Part shown: positions 38,211 through 61,255 of the stretch, one piece after another | Numbering within the stretch: position 1 is the stretch's first letter | How the letters are laid out: each line of letters opens with the position of its first letter | The notes under the pieces: generated by a model | Databases searched by the model: none | What the model was told of the DNA's origin: nothing | Seen by the model: the letters and a program-made list of their open reading frames with translations, nothing else | DNA from: Gorsachius magnificus | Lineage: Eukaryota > Chordata > Aves > Pelecaniformes > Ardeidae | Length of the DNA stretch: 64,000 nucleotides | Assembly: GCA_034008185.1 (NCBI GenBank) | Contig: CM067082.1 | Coordinates: forward strand, 52,907,586-52,971,585 | Direction of reading: 5' to 3' | Position numbers and translations under genes: made by a program

Positions 38211-39021
38211 TTGTTTAGATTGGAAGGGACCTCTTAAGATCATCGAAGTCCAATACCTTTGCTCAAGCAGGGTCAGCTAGAGCAGGTTGCCCAGGACCAT
38301 GTCCACTCAGTTTCTGAATTTCTCCATTTATGGAGACTCCACAACCTCCCTGGGCAACCTGTATTTGACCACCTTCACAGTAAAAAAAAAAAAGTATTTT
38401 CTTGCATTCAGATGGAATCTCACGTTTTTTAATTTGTGCCCATTGCCTCTTGTCCTGTCAGTAGACACTATTGAGAGGAGTCTGGCTCCATCTTCTTCGT
38501 TCCCTCCCATTTTACACACATGGGTAAGATTCCCCCCTTGAGCCTTCTCTTCCCCAGGCTGAACGAACAGTCCTAGCTTCCCCAGCCTCTCAGTATGAGA
38601 GATGTTCCAGTCCCTTAATCATCTTTATGGTCCTTTGCTGAACTTGCTCCAGTATGCCTGTGTCTGTCTTGTACTGGAGAGCCCAGAACTGGACCCAGCA
38701 CTGCAGGTGTGGCCTCACCAGTGCTGACTAGAGGAGAAGGATCACCTCCCTCGACCTGCTGGCAATACTCTGCCTAATGCAGCCCAAGATGCTGTTGGTT
38801 GCCTTTGCTGTGAGGGCACGTTGCTGGCTTATGGTCACTTTATTGTCTACCAGGACCCAAGGTCCTTGGCAGAGCTGCTTTCCAGCTGGTCAGCTCCCCA
38901 CCCATTATGTACTGGTGCCTGGGGATGTTACTTCCCAGATGTGGGACTTGGCATTTCCTTGTGTTGAACTTCATGAGATTCTTCTCTGCCAGTTTCTCTG
39001 GCCTCTCCAGGTCCCTCTGAC
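38211..39021 (-). mobile_element. CR1 LINE 3' fragment, about 810 bp, antisense (copy E)
   Basis: The plus strand shows the reverse complement of a CR1: ggaagggacctcttaagatc, gcccattgcctcttgtcctg, tcttccccaggctgaacgaa, ggcctcaccagtgctgacta and cctcgacctgctggcaatac, ending near cctctccaggtccctctgac. It is the longest antisense copy in the window. The 108-residue frame at 38,777-39,103 is a shadow. Confidence 0.96.
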
Positions 39022-40226
39022 AATTCAAAGATCTGATAATTCAAACAATTCAAAGAAACTTCTATTTTTTCTTATGATTGAGTCGAGGTATTACTTTTCA
39101 TGAGTGTTTGAAAACAAGATATACAAACTAGCATCTTGCTTATAGCACTTAAATAGGCTCTCTCACTATTGATAGTTGACCACAGAGATCGCTTAAGTAT
39201 GACAGGGCATTATGACAAATTATGATGAACATGTGAAAATCAAGATCAGTCAGGTTTGTTGATTTAAAGTATGGAGGAAAGCTTTAGTACTGTAGAAATA
39301 TTTAGGAAAATGGCTACTATACAAGGAACTAAAATATGGATAGTTAGAGTTGTAGATCTTAAGACTTACTTTGGTCTCTCCAAAAAAGGAAAAGTAGCAG
39401 ACTTTAAACTTGGGTAACTGCCAGTCTGTCCAAGGAATGCAAATTTTGTATGCTGGTAATACCCATTAAGGTTTTTTTTTTAGTTCTTTGAATGCTAGAT
39501 AAATAGTAAAATAAACAAGTCTGTCTATAACAAAGTTGCAATGGAATTTAATACACTTTTATTTATCATTTGCTTCCACTGGATGATACTATGTCATAAT
39601 AAAATGTGAAGTAAAAAATTCAAAATATGAAAATATGCTATAACTGTACCCTGATAGTGTAGATCATATACTGTATTTTTTACTTTATATCACTTATGAA
39701 TCCTGAGATAATGTTTGGCTGAATTGAAGTTGCTTGATGGAATATATTTTGAAATACCCTAATAGTAAATTTTGCTATCAAATTGCATTAATTCATACAT
39801 CTGAATAAAACCTACATTACATAATTGTAGCGAGTTTTGAGATTAAGGAATGTAGTGACAGTGAGGCAGTCCAGTATTGTCGTGGCATGACTGACAGTTT
39901 GATGCATTAAAACTTTGGAAATAGATATAGACCAAAATGTCAGAAAAAATCCAGTTATATATGGGACTGCTTAAGTCAAACTGAAGAAAACCAGTACATC
40001 CTAGCAGAATCTAATGAAAAGAAGTTAGCGTAACAGCCTGAGAAGTTCAATGCTAATAGATTGTGTAGTTAATGTATATGTTAATGGTAACTTTTATGTT
40101 ACTGCATTCTATATTTTTAGAAAAAACAAAGGGGAAGTAGAGGAAAAAGCTGTTGCAGAAGTCTTTCTGCCCACCTCTAAATAAAGAAGCTTAGAGGAGT
40201 TTCCATACTGGAATTCTTCTTTACAG

Positions 40227-40372
40227 CATTCATGCTGGAGGATCTCTCTCAAGCTAAAGTGGTACTAGAAAAGTTTTTTGGACAAAATGACACAAACAAT
40301 AAGATTGCTGAGCTGCTGAGACTGCTTGATATCTATCCATCTTTTGTACCTGACTGTGTCTCATTAAGGCAT
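40227..40372 (+). other. Possible unannotated exon in intron 1 (146 nt)
   Basis: A pyrimidine-rich acceptor (attcttctttacag, ending 40,226) is followed by 146 nt. One frame is fully open across it: two leading bases, then 48 codons starting FMLEDLSQAKVVLEKFFGQN, rich in amphipathic-helix residues. A full-consensus donor, gtaagt, follows at 40,373. The ATG at 40,232 and the phase-0 end would read straight into ROCK1 exon 2 (DGLDAL), giving a 47-residue alternative N-terminus. If instead spliced after exon 1, its 2-base offset gives a stop (TAG) after 13 codons. I do not recognise the peptide. No promoter is visible, and chance is possible. Confidence 0.3.
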
Positions 40373-41679
40373 GTAAGTGTGTGTATAACCTTAGTGTTTG
40401 TCTACATTAGTGCTTAAAACTTTTGACAGCAATGGTAAGGAAGGTGGTAAATATATAGCTTTTAAAATGTTTTTTTCTATTGAAGAAAAAAATCTTTTGG
40501 ATAATGCAGGATCCCCCAGCCCAGTGGCAGAACTAGTGAGCCCACAGGTGTCAAGATGGGGAAGAGCTAATGCATGTATTGTGGGAGAAAGTAATGCTTT
40601 GCAAACCTGGTGGAGTTCCTTGAAGTAATTGTCAAGTATGAGGATAACAAAAAGCTTTTGATAAGGCTCTTCGTTTAAGCTTTTTATCAGAACTAAACTA
40701 CTTTTGGGCTAGGCTTGTTTTGTGGATGGATGGATGAATGAGTGAATGAAGTGAGAGCTGGTGATCAGTTTATTCAAAGCAGAGATAAGTAATGGAGGCT
40801 AACAGGTCTGTGCTATTTTGTAGCCATAAAAATCTAAAATGGTGAATAATGATTAATTAATGATGATAGGGTAGTCAAAATTAAAGCTATAGCAAATCAC
40901 AAAAGAAATTAATATTCACTGATGTGTGGGTGATGAAACGTGGTAGGTGAAATTCAGCATTGATGTATGTTGAGTAAATGCATGGGAGAAAAAACTCATC
41001 TTTATGTACTTGTGTTGTTGAATGTTGAACTAGGTTTGATTTATAGTACTAGTTTTGTGAAAGAATCAATTTAGTACACAGTGACTATTAAAATTAACCA
41101 GATATTTCAGTTGATTACTTAAAATTTAATGAAGAACAGAACAGGAAACGTTGTAATGCATTGTGTACTGATGGTGTGTTCACAACTTAAATACTATTTG
41201 CAGTTCTCCCCTGATTCAAAAAGTATATAGTAGAAAAAAAAAGCAGTGGAAGTGTGGTGGTGGTGGGAATTGGAATATCTTTCATACAAGGAAAATTGGA
41301 AGAGAGATGACAAAGGGAGAAATGTTAGAAGTATGTAAAGCTGTGTCTTGGTGCAGGTGGGTAAAGAGTCATTGTTCCTTTTGTGACTGAGGAATGGCAA
41401 GATCAAAATGAGATACACTTTCACACAGCCTGTAGGTGGTGGAATTCATATCTATGTGATGCTGTAAATGCAAGAGAGTAAAACAGGTAGAGAAAATTTT
41501 TAGACAGAATCACTGAAGAAAGTTCTGGCTAGAGCTGTAACTATGACATTCTATTTCTGGCTCACAAATACACTAGAGCAGTACTACCATGTGCTGGATT
41601 TGTTCATATCTTTTTTCCTAGATACCCTTATCATCATCTCCAGAGGCAATATATGTGTCCAGACTGACCTTTGATTTCA

Positions 41680-42060
41680 CACAGAATCAGAGAATGGCAG
41701 GAGTTGGAAGGGACCTCGGTAGAACATCTAGTCCAACCCCCCTGCTAAAGCAGGTTCACCTAGAGCAGGTTGCACAGGACATCACCTGTCTGGATGCAGT
41801 ACTCCAGGTGGGGTCTCACCAGGGCAGAGTAGAGGGGGAGGATAACCTCCCTCGACCTGCTGGCCACACTCCTCTTAATGCACCCCAGGATACCATTGGC
41901 CTTCTTGGCAACAAGGGCACACTGCTGGCTCCTGGTCAGCTTGTCATCCACCAGGACTCCAGGTCCCTCTCGGCAGAGCTGCTTTCCAGCAGGTCAGCCC
42001 CCAGTCTGTGCTGGTGCATGGGGTTAAACTTCCCCAGGTGCAGCACTCATTTGCCCTTGT
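41680..42060 (-). mobile_element. CR1 LINE fragment, antisense, internally deleted (copy F)
   Basis: The plus strand starts acagaatcagagaatggcag, ttggaagggacctcgg and accccctgctaaagcaggtt. It then jumps near 41,776-41,790 to tggatgcagtactccaggtg and continues to ggttaaacttccccaggtgc. Relative to copy E about 400 bases are missing. The 148-residue frame at 41,655-42,101 is a shadow. Confidence 0.95.
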
Positions 42061-45000
42061 TTTTTTTTTTTACATATTACTCCATGTATCTATTCTTTTG
42101 AAACTTGTAAATGTGGTATAGTAATGAATGAAACAAAACCAACAGAATATGTGGAAACATCAGTTTCATGTGGAAGAACTCTCTGCATGTTGTAAGGGCT
42201 CCCTAATATGCATCTCTCTAATTTTGGGATAAAAGGAGGTATTTTAAATAGATTATGAAGCTATTGATGATTTCATTAAATGAATGTGATACAGAAAAGA
42301 ATCTATCAGACCATGAAACTTTTTGAGTGAAGGACATCAGAAAGGAAGTTTTTCTCCTATTCCTTTTTTAATCACCTCTGAAATTCTGTTACCATATAAG
42401 ATGTAAGTGAAAGTCATATGTTTGCTTTTATAAACCAATTAATTTTAGTAATCTAATGTAACTATTAACATGAAAGGAAAATACCTGTGTAGACCTCAAA
42501 GCTAAACAGGAAAATTGTTCTGTAATGACAGAATAAGGTAGAATGTACTGCTGGTTGAAAATACCTCTAAGCTACAGTACAAGTTTCTAAGAAGTACAGG
42601 ATGTGCTCTATTTAAAGATACATAATAAAAATATATTGAACCTCGCCATGTGGGGAAAAAATCTATCATAAAAATGAGGCCTTCTTATTTTAACAAAGCG
42701 TATTAAACTATTGGATGTATGGCTGCCTGTCATAATGATGTCTAGTATCCTTTTTCTTTAAGAGGAGGAGGGTATGGCTACTATAAGTCTTGAAGGAAAG
42801 ATGTTCCTTTCTGTATTAGGGAAAAAAATCAGATGGCATATTGAAAGATTGAGCAAGATGGCAACAAGAAAGCTGAGAGACGAGTTGTCTCTGCAGCTAT
42901 CAACAATAGCAATTGTGTCTCCTTTCATTTGGCCTTTGCCCTTTTTCTCCTTGCCCTTATTGCTAAACCTCTGTAGTATAGTCCCATTTCTGGGACCCGC
43001 ACCACTTTCAACTGGCATTGCCTGCTCATTATTGAGCTTGTGTGCTCCTCCTCCCTGTTTGTTCACCAGTGATACCACTTAAAATAGCCATGCTTCTGTA
43101 TTTCCTTTTGTATGGGGACAGCTTATAGTGTTCACAAGTTCTTCCAGCTTAGCTAATGTAAGTGAAATAAAAAGGCTATTCCATGTTATACACTAGGTAT
43201 CCCAAATATATTACTTCCATTATTCACAGTTCTCTAAAATTACCTTAAGCTTAGTGTTGTATTTGCAGTCCACCATTAAAATAACAACGTGCTGTTTTTA
43301 TTTCAGAAACATACTTCTGTTGAAGAAATTACTGATTTTTGAGAGTTAAGGGTTTACAAGTCTCTTAATTATTATAGAGACACCACCCCACCCCTACCTT
43401 TTTTTAATGAAAGTTTTGAACCAGGATAGTTTCTTCTCTGTATACTGTAGCAAAGGGGAGCTGATCTTGAAGAGCCTTTTAAATAAGCAACTCTTGGCAT
43501 GCTGCTTCCTTGGAAGTTTGTGTGATTTTGAAGTGTGGTTTGAAATGAATGTGAGATCAATAGCCTGAATCTGTATTTCAGCATTTTTTCTTGTTTCTTG
43601 AAAGAGTTCATATTGATGATCTGAAAGGCATATCTGAAATACTGCTTTTGCCTGTTAAAAATGAATTTGTATACTATTATTCATCATTATTTTAGAGCTT
43701 TTGAAAAGAAACAACAAAATATCCAACATGCCTGACAGACCAATGAAACATTGACACTTTCTGTACTTGCTTTTTTCTACATAGGCTTATATTATAGTGA
43801 TTTGAAAGAGAAAGTATGATACTAAAGTAAGATTGATATTAGAAATTGGTAAATATTACCATTTGTCCTATATCGTTGTATTCAGTGTTTAAAATCTCCC
43901 CTTCTCTAAAGAAAAAAATACTGAATTATGGCTTTTGAGGCAAACCCTGAAATAAAGCAGGTAATTGCACAGCCCCAGAGCAAACCAGGATTTTGAGAAT
44001 TTTGTTGTGCTTCTGCTTGCTTCATTTGTGAAAAAGTTTCCTGTGTTAGCTGTGACCCTGGACAAATTGATTGACTCAGCCAATTTGAAGGGCAGAGCGG
44101 ACCCCAAACTTGCAGTTCATCACCATCACTTGTCTGCTTTTAAAAATCCCTGGATGTGACCTAGCAGCCTCGTAGATGTTCTTTGCCTACTGCTTCTCAC
44201 AGCATGGGGCTCAATGCATAGAGCTACCAGTGGACTTTGTACTGCTGTACAGTTATCATGGTTTCTCTGTTGAATTTACCAAATTATTGAAATTTTTTAG
44301 TGGATTTCCTGGATATTTACTATGTATCTTTGGAAAAGGTGTCTTTTAGTACATTAGTAGGTTTAGTATTTCTTACTAAGTTGCACTAAGTTGCATAGCT
44401 TTATTTCCATATCTGTCTTGAGTCCAAGTTGTTGCTGGCCTCCTATTCTCTTACATTACTGACCCATTAAGTAGATAGCCAATCATGGTTTTGCATTGCC
44501 CTTTGCTTTCCTTTTTCATCATTAGTGTAAGTTCAAAAAGATGATCCTTTAATACACTCAGGAAGCAAAACCTGACTTAAGTGCTGTGAAAATATCATGA
44601 TGCTTTTCTTGATTATTATCATTTCCATTGTGACATTTCTTAGTTCAAACTAAGCCACTGTATGGAGAGTTAACTTAAAATGGGAATGTTTTTATGAAAT
44701 TAACAAATTTAATAACATCCAGCCTTTAAAGTAACTCTGATTGTTCTTGTAGTTTTACTTCCTTACCCTTGTTTTCAAATTCTAGCATGATTTTACTGCT
44801 TATTCTCATTATATCTGAAGTAAATAATTTCTCTCTCACATACTTTAAAAGTGAGGGCTGCATGCCTATAAATAATTTTCATTTTGATAGCATTTGATTA
44901 TTTTTTTTTAATAGCTTAAAATCATCTGAAGACTGAGGGGGAAAAATAGGTTTGAATTTGAAGTAATGGATCAAAGACTAATTTTTTCATCTAGATCAAG

Positions 45001-46111
45001 TGTGTTCTCTAATATATATTCATGGAAAATAAGGTTTCAGAAAGCTTGTACTCTAGCTTTTCTTCAGATATAGTTACTTTATGGATGCAGTGGTCGAAGA
45101 TTGATGGATTAGCTTTCAATCCTCTATTGCATAATTTTATAAAAGCTGAAAACAGTTAAATTAGGTCTAATCAGATCTGAACTGATCAGATCAAAGATAT
45201 GTTTGGTGTAATATCTCACTCTCCAGAGGTCAATAACAGATAGCATAGGCATCTAGGTATGAATTGGAATGAGTTAATAGCAGTACTTTCATGGCATGTT
45301 TTGTTAACATCCATCAATTTGTATTTTATGACCTTCCTTTCTATTTTTGCAGTTGTCACTTAAACATTACCTAGTTGAGAAAGAAGACTCCCTAATGCCA
45401 TTTGATTCTTTGTGATATAATTCCCTAGAATACTTGATCATTTTTCATTAGGTAGCATATCTGTGCTTTTCAACCAAAATATCTGGTTTAGTTTTTCTCT
45501 GATAAGATACAGTCCACTGAAGAATTGTGTATACCTGTTGTAAAATTCAGACTTAAAGTCGGGAAGTTTATGGGACTTAACAAGACCTTAAAATTATCAT
45601 CTTCGTTATTGTATTTTTCTGTTGGTTTTTTGGTGGTTTTGTTTTGGTTTTGTTCACAGGGATGTGTTCATGGTAGTAATGGACAGATGGGCTTGTGGCT
45701 GTTCCTTCCTAGATTTATGTTAGAATGTATAAAGCCAATATCTTTTAAATTACCGTCATTGTCCTATTTGCCAGTAGCCACTTAATATTTTAGTGCCTAC
45801 TGTGTGCTAGCTTGTGGCTTTTTAACGTTACTGAACTTCATATTGGTTCTTTCATATTTGAAAAAAAAAAAATTCATGTAAATGTGGAGCTAATTAAGGT
45901 AATTAATAATTCGTAATAATTCATAGGAGTATATTTGTTTTAGCATGGATGGAAATTAAGTTCTGAAGAGTCTAATGGAAGTGGAGGAGTAATAGCTGTT
46001 TCATGTTACTGCTAACTGAATCATTAAATAAATGTGAATGATTTCATTTGTATGGAAAATTGATAGGGACAACTGTTTTTATCTTGTATCTTCAATTAGC
46101 AGCATGTGTAA

Positions 46112-46252
<141 letters not shown>

Positions 46253-46373
46253 TAGTTACTAAATAACAGACTATAAATACCAACAAAAAATAAAAGCGGT
46301 TCTAGCTTTTTGAAAGGCAACTAGGGATTTGGGGTGCATTAAGTTTTTGGGTGCAAGTTGTTTTAAGAATCTG

Positions 46374-46392
46374 TTTATTTATTTATTTATTT
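46374..46392. repeat. (TTTA)n microsatellite
   Basis: Nearly five perfect TTTA units lie early in intron 2. Confidence 0.9.
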
Positions 46393-46888
46393 CCCCTATA
46401 AAAATCTTAGCCCCAGCAATTGAATGTCCAAGTTTGTTGCCACCATGAATGGCATTGTTTTCAGTGGCGCAAAGCCTTTTAAGAGAAAGGCCTGTTTTCT
46501 TTGTTCTAGGCAACCCTCTGAATTCCCGTAACTTTGTGATTTCATGTACTAATATATCATAAGCAATTAAAAGTAAAAAGGCATAACGTGTATACAGTAT
46601 CAAGAAATCATACTAAAAATTTGTTCACTGACAGACTGGAGCATGTGTTTTGTATGTTGAGGTTTTTTTAGTATAAAAGGTCTCTTTTCATTATCCCATG
46701 AAATTCTTACACTTCATAGCTACTGTATTTACTTGTGCATGCAGCTGATGTGTCTGCAGAATTCTCTGTATTTACACTATATTTTTCCACTACTAGATTT
46801 CCTGCACATTCTACTTTGTAAGAACATTTTAAATCAATAATGTTGATTTTTTTGATAGAAGTCATAGTTCCATAGTTTTCATAATTTT

Positions 46889-46937
46889 AAAAAAAAAAAA
46901 CAAACCAAACCAAAAAACCAAAAACAACCCAAAAAAG
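46889..46937. repeat. A-rich low-complexity stretch
   Basis: An A-run is followed by caaacc/caaaa-type units. It could be the decayed tail of a retroposed sequence, but no body is recognisable next to it. Confidence 0.7.
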
Positions 46938-49713
46938 GTATTTAAAAGTTCAGTCTTTTCTAAAGGCTGCCAAAATGACAAATTCTGGAATTCATGGCAG
47001 AGACGTTTACTGATTTGATACTTGCTTCTGCCTGTGGACTGAATGGGCAAGCCTTGAAATTAAACTAATGTTATTAGATTTTTACAGGCTTAAGCATCTC
47101 AATTAAATGTTGTAATAAATGACTTTTGTGGCAAATATGAAGTAATTTGACTAAAATAATTTTTCTCTTTGCTTCATCGAAACTTACGGTTTTGTTTCTG
47201 TTCCAGGGTGTTTTCAAATAGTTTACTTGATACAGCTGTAAGCAATGAGATTGAATTTTTGGGTTTTATTTTGTTATTCGCATTTGTGGGAATATATGAA
47301 TCCACTAGATCTAGTTGATGGCTTACTAGCACGTAAACTGCAAGGCTGCTGAAAGGCCTAAGTTCAAATCTTCTGTTTAACTTTTCACAGTTCAAACTAT
47401 ATTTGATATCGTACACTGTGTTACATGCACATTTTGTATACTGTTATTTACAGAGAAGGTGTGGTGAAACTCCTAGAGGAAAGAGAAATTGTATTAGGCA
47501 AAAGAAATACTCATTGCAACAGATAATTTGAATGTAATTTTTAGGAATAGTGAAATCATTAGTGAGTCTCAAAGAGCTTCACTTTTGCTATTAGGGCTGA
47601 GTGAAGAAAAAGAAAACTTACGTTTACAGTCTGAAAATGAATATCCTGTAGGTATAAATTATATACTGTGTAAGATGTGACGTGAAGTAATATGAAGGTG
47701 GAGAACAGACCATATTATTGCACTTCAGACTGCCTTTAAAACACTAATCTTGCTGTGTTTGCTGAAATATGAAAGCAAGCTATGGATGTGCAACTAATGG
47801 CCTTCGAGGGAACTGTGAAGTCTAGTTTGTCTCAAATGTCTATTTAAAAAAAAAAAAGACAACATATAGGAACATTTGAATCTTTATTTTAGTTTTAATA
47901 GAAAACTGTTAAAAATATCTTTTTACGATATTAGCTGTCCAAACAGTTTGCACAATTATTATATAACTTTTAAAAAAATTTCTAGATTGCGAATAAAATG
48001 GGAGTTTGCGTCTTTTATTTTATGGATTGATTGCCCTATGAGCCGGTCCTTATTCCCTCTTATTTTTTTCAGGTTTACATTGTATATTTGTGGAGCCTCC
48101 AAAATCTGCTGCTATTGCCTAAGGTTGTGAGGGTTGTTTTTGAAAATGTAGACCTTACTAATTTTCTACCACATAGAATTAAAAGAATAAAGAAATCAAT
48201 ATTCAAGATGGTTGAGAGCCCTACTTTGCAGCAGGGACTCTGTTTATTTCAAGACAGCATCTTAAGCTTATAATCAAACTTCATGGCAAGTTGGAGAATG
48301 TGGTCTTTTGCCATGGGAGCTACCCCATCTGTACATACAGTGTAAGGTGGCCGGGTCCTCCACTCTTAGTGAGAGATAGGAACTGCCTGTTTAAATATGT
48401 TGCAGCCTGATAAACCTTGTTTAACAGATCTTAGCATAGGGAGGTCAAATTTTCAACACTGTTGTTACTGTAACATATTGTCTGAAGATAATCTCAAGCA
48501 GTCTCAAGTATGCTTCTAAAGTATGTCTCTCAAGCAGTAAATTACAATTTACAGTTGCTCACAAGCCTGGTTTACATTATTTAAAAATCTTTAGTTTAGA
48601 TTGCTCCTCAGATGTATTTTCCTTAATTCTGTTTTGGCCATAGGTGAGGCTTGTGATTAAAAACCATTTAAAGCATTCACATTGTGCCTAGCTTTCTTCT
48701 GCGAGATTGCCTGCTGTGAGATTACTAGGCAATAAGTTAACAATAACTAGAAAATCGTGGTAATGAGAATTGCTACATTATTTCTGTGCACTCTTACTCA
48801 TCCTCCACTACAGGTCAGTTTTCACTAGGGCAATAAGGCAATGCAGTATTTTTTTTTTAAATACTGAATATTTTGATCCTTCTTTGAAATAATTTGTCGA
48901 ATTTACAATTTTAATATAACTTATTGAAATCAGATAGTGGTACGCTGCATTGTAAAGGGGTGGCTTTACATTAGACAGTAATGCCATGGAGTATTTATTC
49001 AAACAAAGCTGTATTTGTTCCTGTTGCGGTAATAAAATCTTACTGAATTTTGATAGTACATATGCTGCTTTTGTGTTAGATAATGGCCAGTGTAGGTAGA
49101 AATCTAATGGTAATTTTCTGTTGTCTGCCTAATCAGGTTTTTTTTAAATATAAACTTAAAAAATGACATTTCTCCTCCTTTCTCTTCCCCTGTCTTTATT
49201 TCTTTCTAAACTTGGCTTTTAGGTCTAGAATATTATTTTTGAAAATAAAATATCATTGCATAATTTATTTTATTAGAAGCATATCTGTTTTAGTAGATGT
49301 TCCTTGCTTTTAGAAATACTGAAGCATGAAGCTTTTCCATGTAATCTCATGCCAATGTTGACCCACATGGATTAAAATAGACTGTTTTAATCTTTGACCA
49401 AATTTGGAATTAGAATATCTGCCTACTGGGAGTTTGTAAATTATTGTAGTTTATAGAATGACAGGTTTATATAAATAATTGCAATGATTCCCACTGCATG
49501 TTTTAGATTAAAATCTACTTTTTTTGAGTATTAGAAATAAGCTTTCACTTTTCTGCATTTATATTTTTTTTTTCAAAATAGTTTCTTCAAGTATCTCGTA
49601 TGTGTACTTTATGTTTTCTCAGATGTGTTCCATATTTATCCAGAAATATTACTTTTTTATACTGATCAGCTTACAAACAAAATCATGCTGGATATGAAAT
49701 TTTTGCATAGTGC

Positions 49714-49740
49714 TTTTTTTTTTTTTTTTTTGCAGGTAAT
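49714..49740 (+). promoter_or_regulatory. Zero-length-exon (recursive-splice-like) motif in intron 2
   Basis: Eighteen T are followed by gcag at 49,732-49,735 and then directly by gtaat. A strong acceptor is thus immediately followed by a donor-like sequence, the layout of a ratchet splice point. It lies 268 bases before exon 3. Use in splicing is unproven. Confidence 0.4.
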
Positions 49741-49987
49741 TATTTTAAAAGAACTTCCCAAATTAAGATCTCTGGTAGTTTGATTGTACAGTAGACTCAT
49801 TGCATTATGTTTATGTCAGGTTTTGGTTACTATGGTAATGAGAATGAGGTCATGTATTCTGCAGAGAGGTTTCCAATAGGAAGGTAGGTTCAAAAGGAAG
49901 TCCCCTCTTTAAGCAGCACATCTTCTAACAACTGTGAAAAATTGAAATGAGATTAATGGGTTTAAGTTGATTATATATGAAATGTGA

Positions 49988-61188
<11,201 letters not shown>

Positions 61189-61255
61189 GTATTTAGCTGT
61201 CTCTGCTGAAAATTCCAATGATAACAGAACAGGCTCCAGTGTGGATAAAAGTGTG
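61189..61255 (+). CDS. ROCK1: ROCK1 exon 11, residues 404-426, linker to coiled coil
   Basis: The exon completes Arg404 and reads YLAVSAENSNDNRTGSSVDK, then SV, at phase 0 before donor gtatgt. The pattern NDNRT..S..DKS fits the mammalian ROCK1 linker, but this copy appears two residues longer and is the most divergent of the internal exons. The next residues of ROCK1 (ES-LQKT-like start of the coiled coil) are not found before the window ends. Confidence 0.95.
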
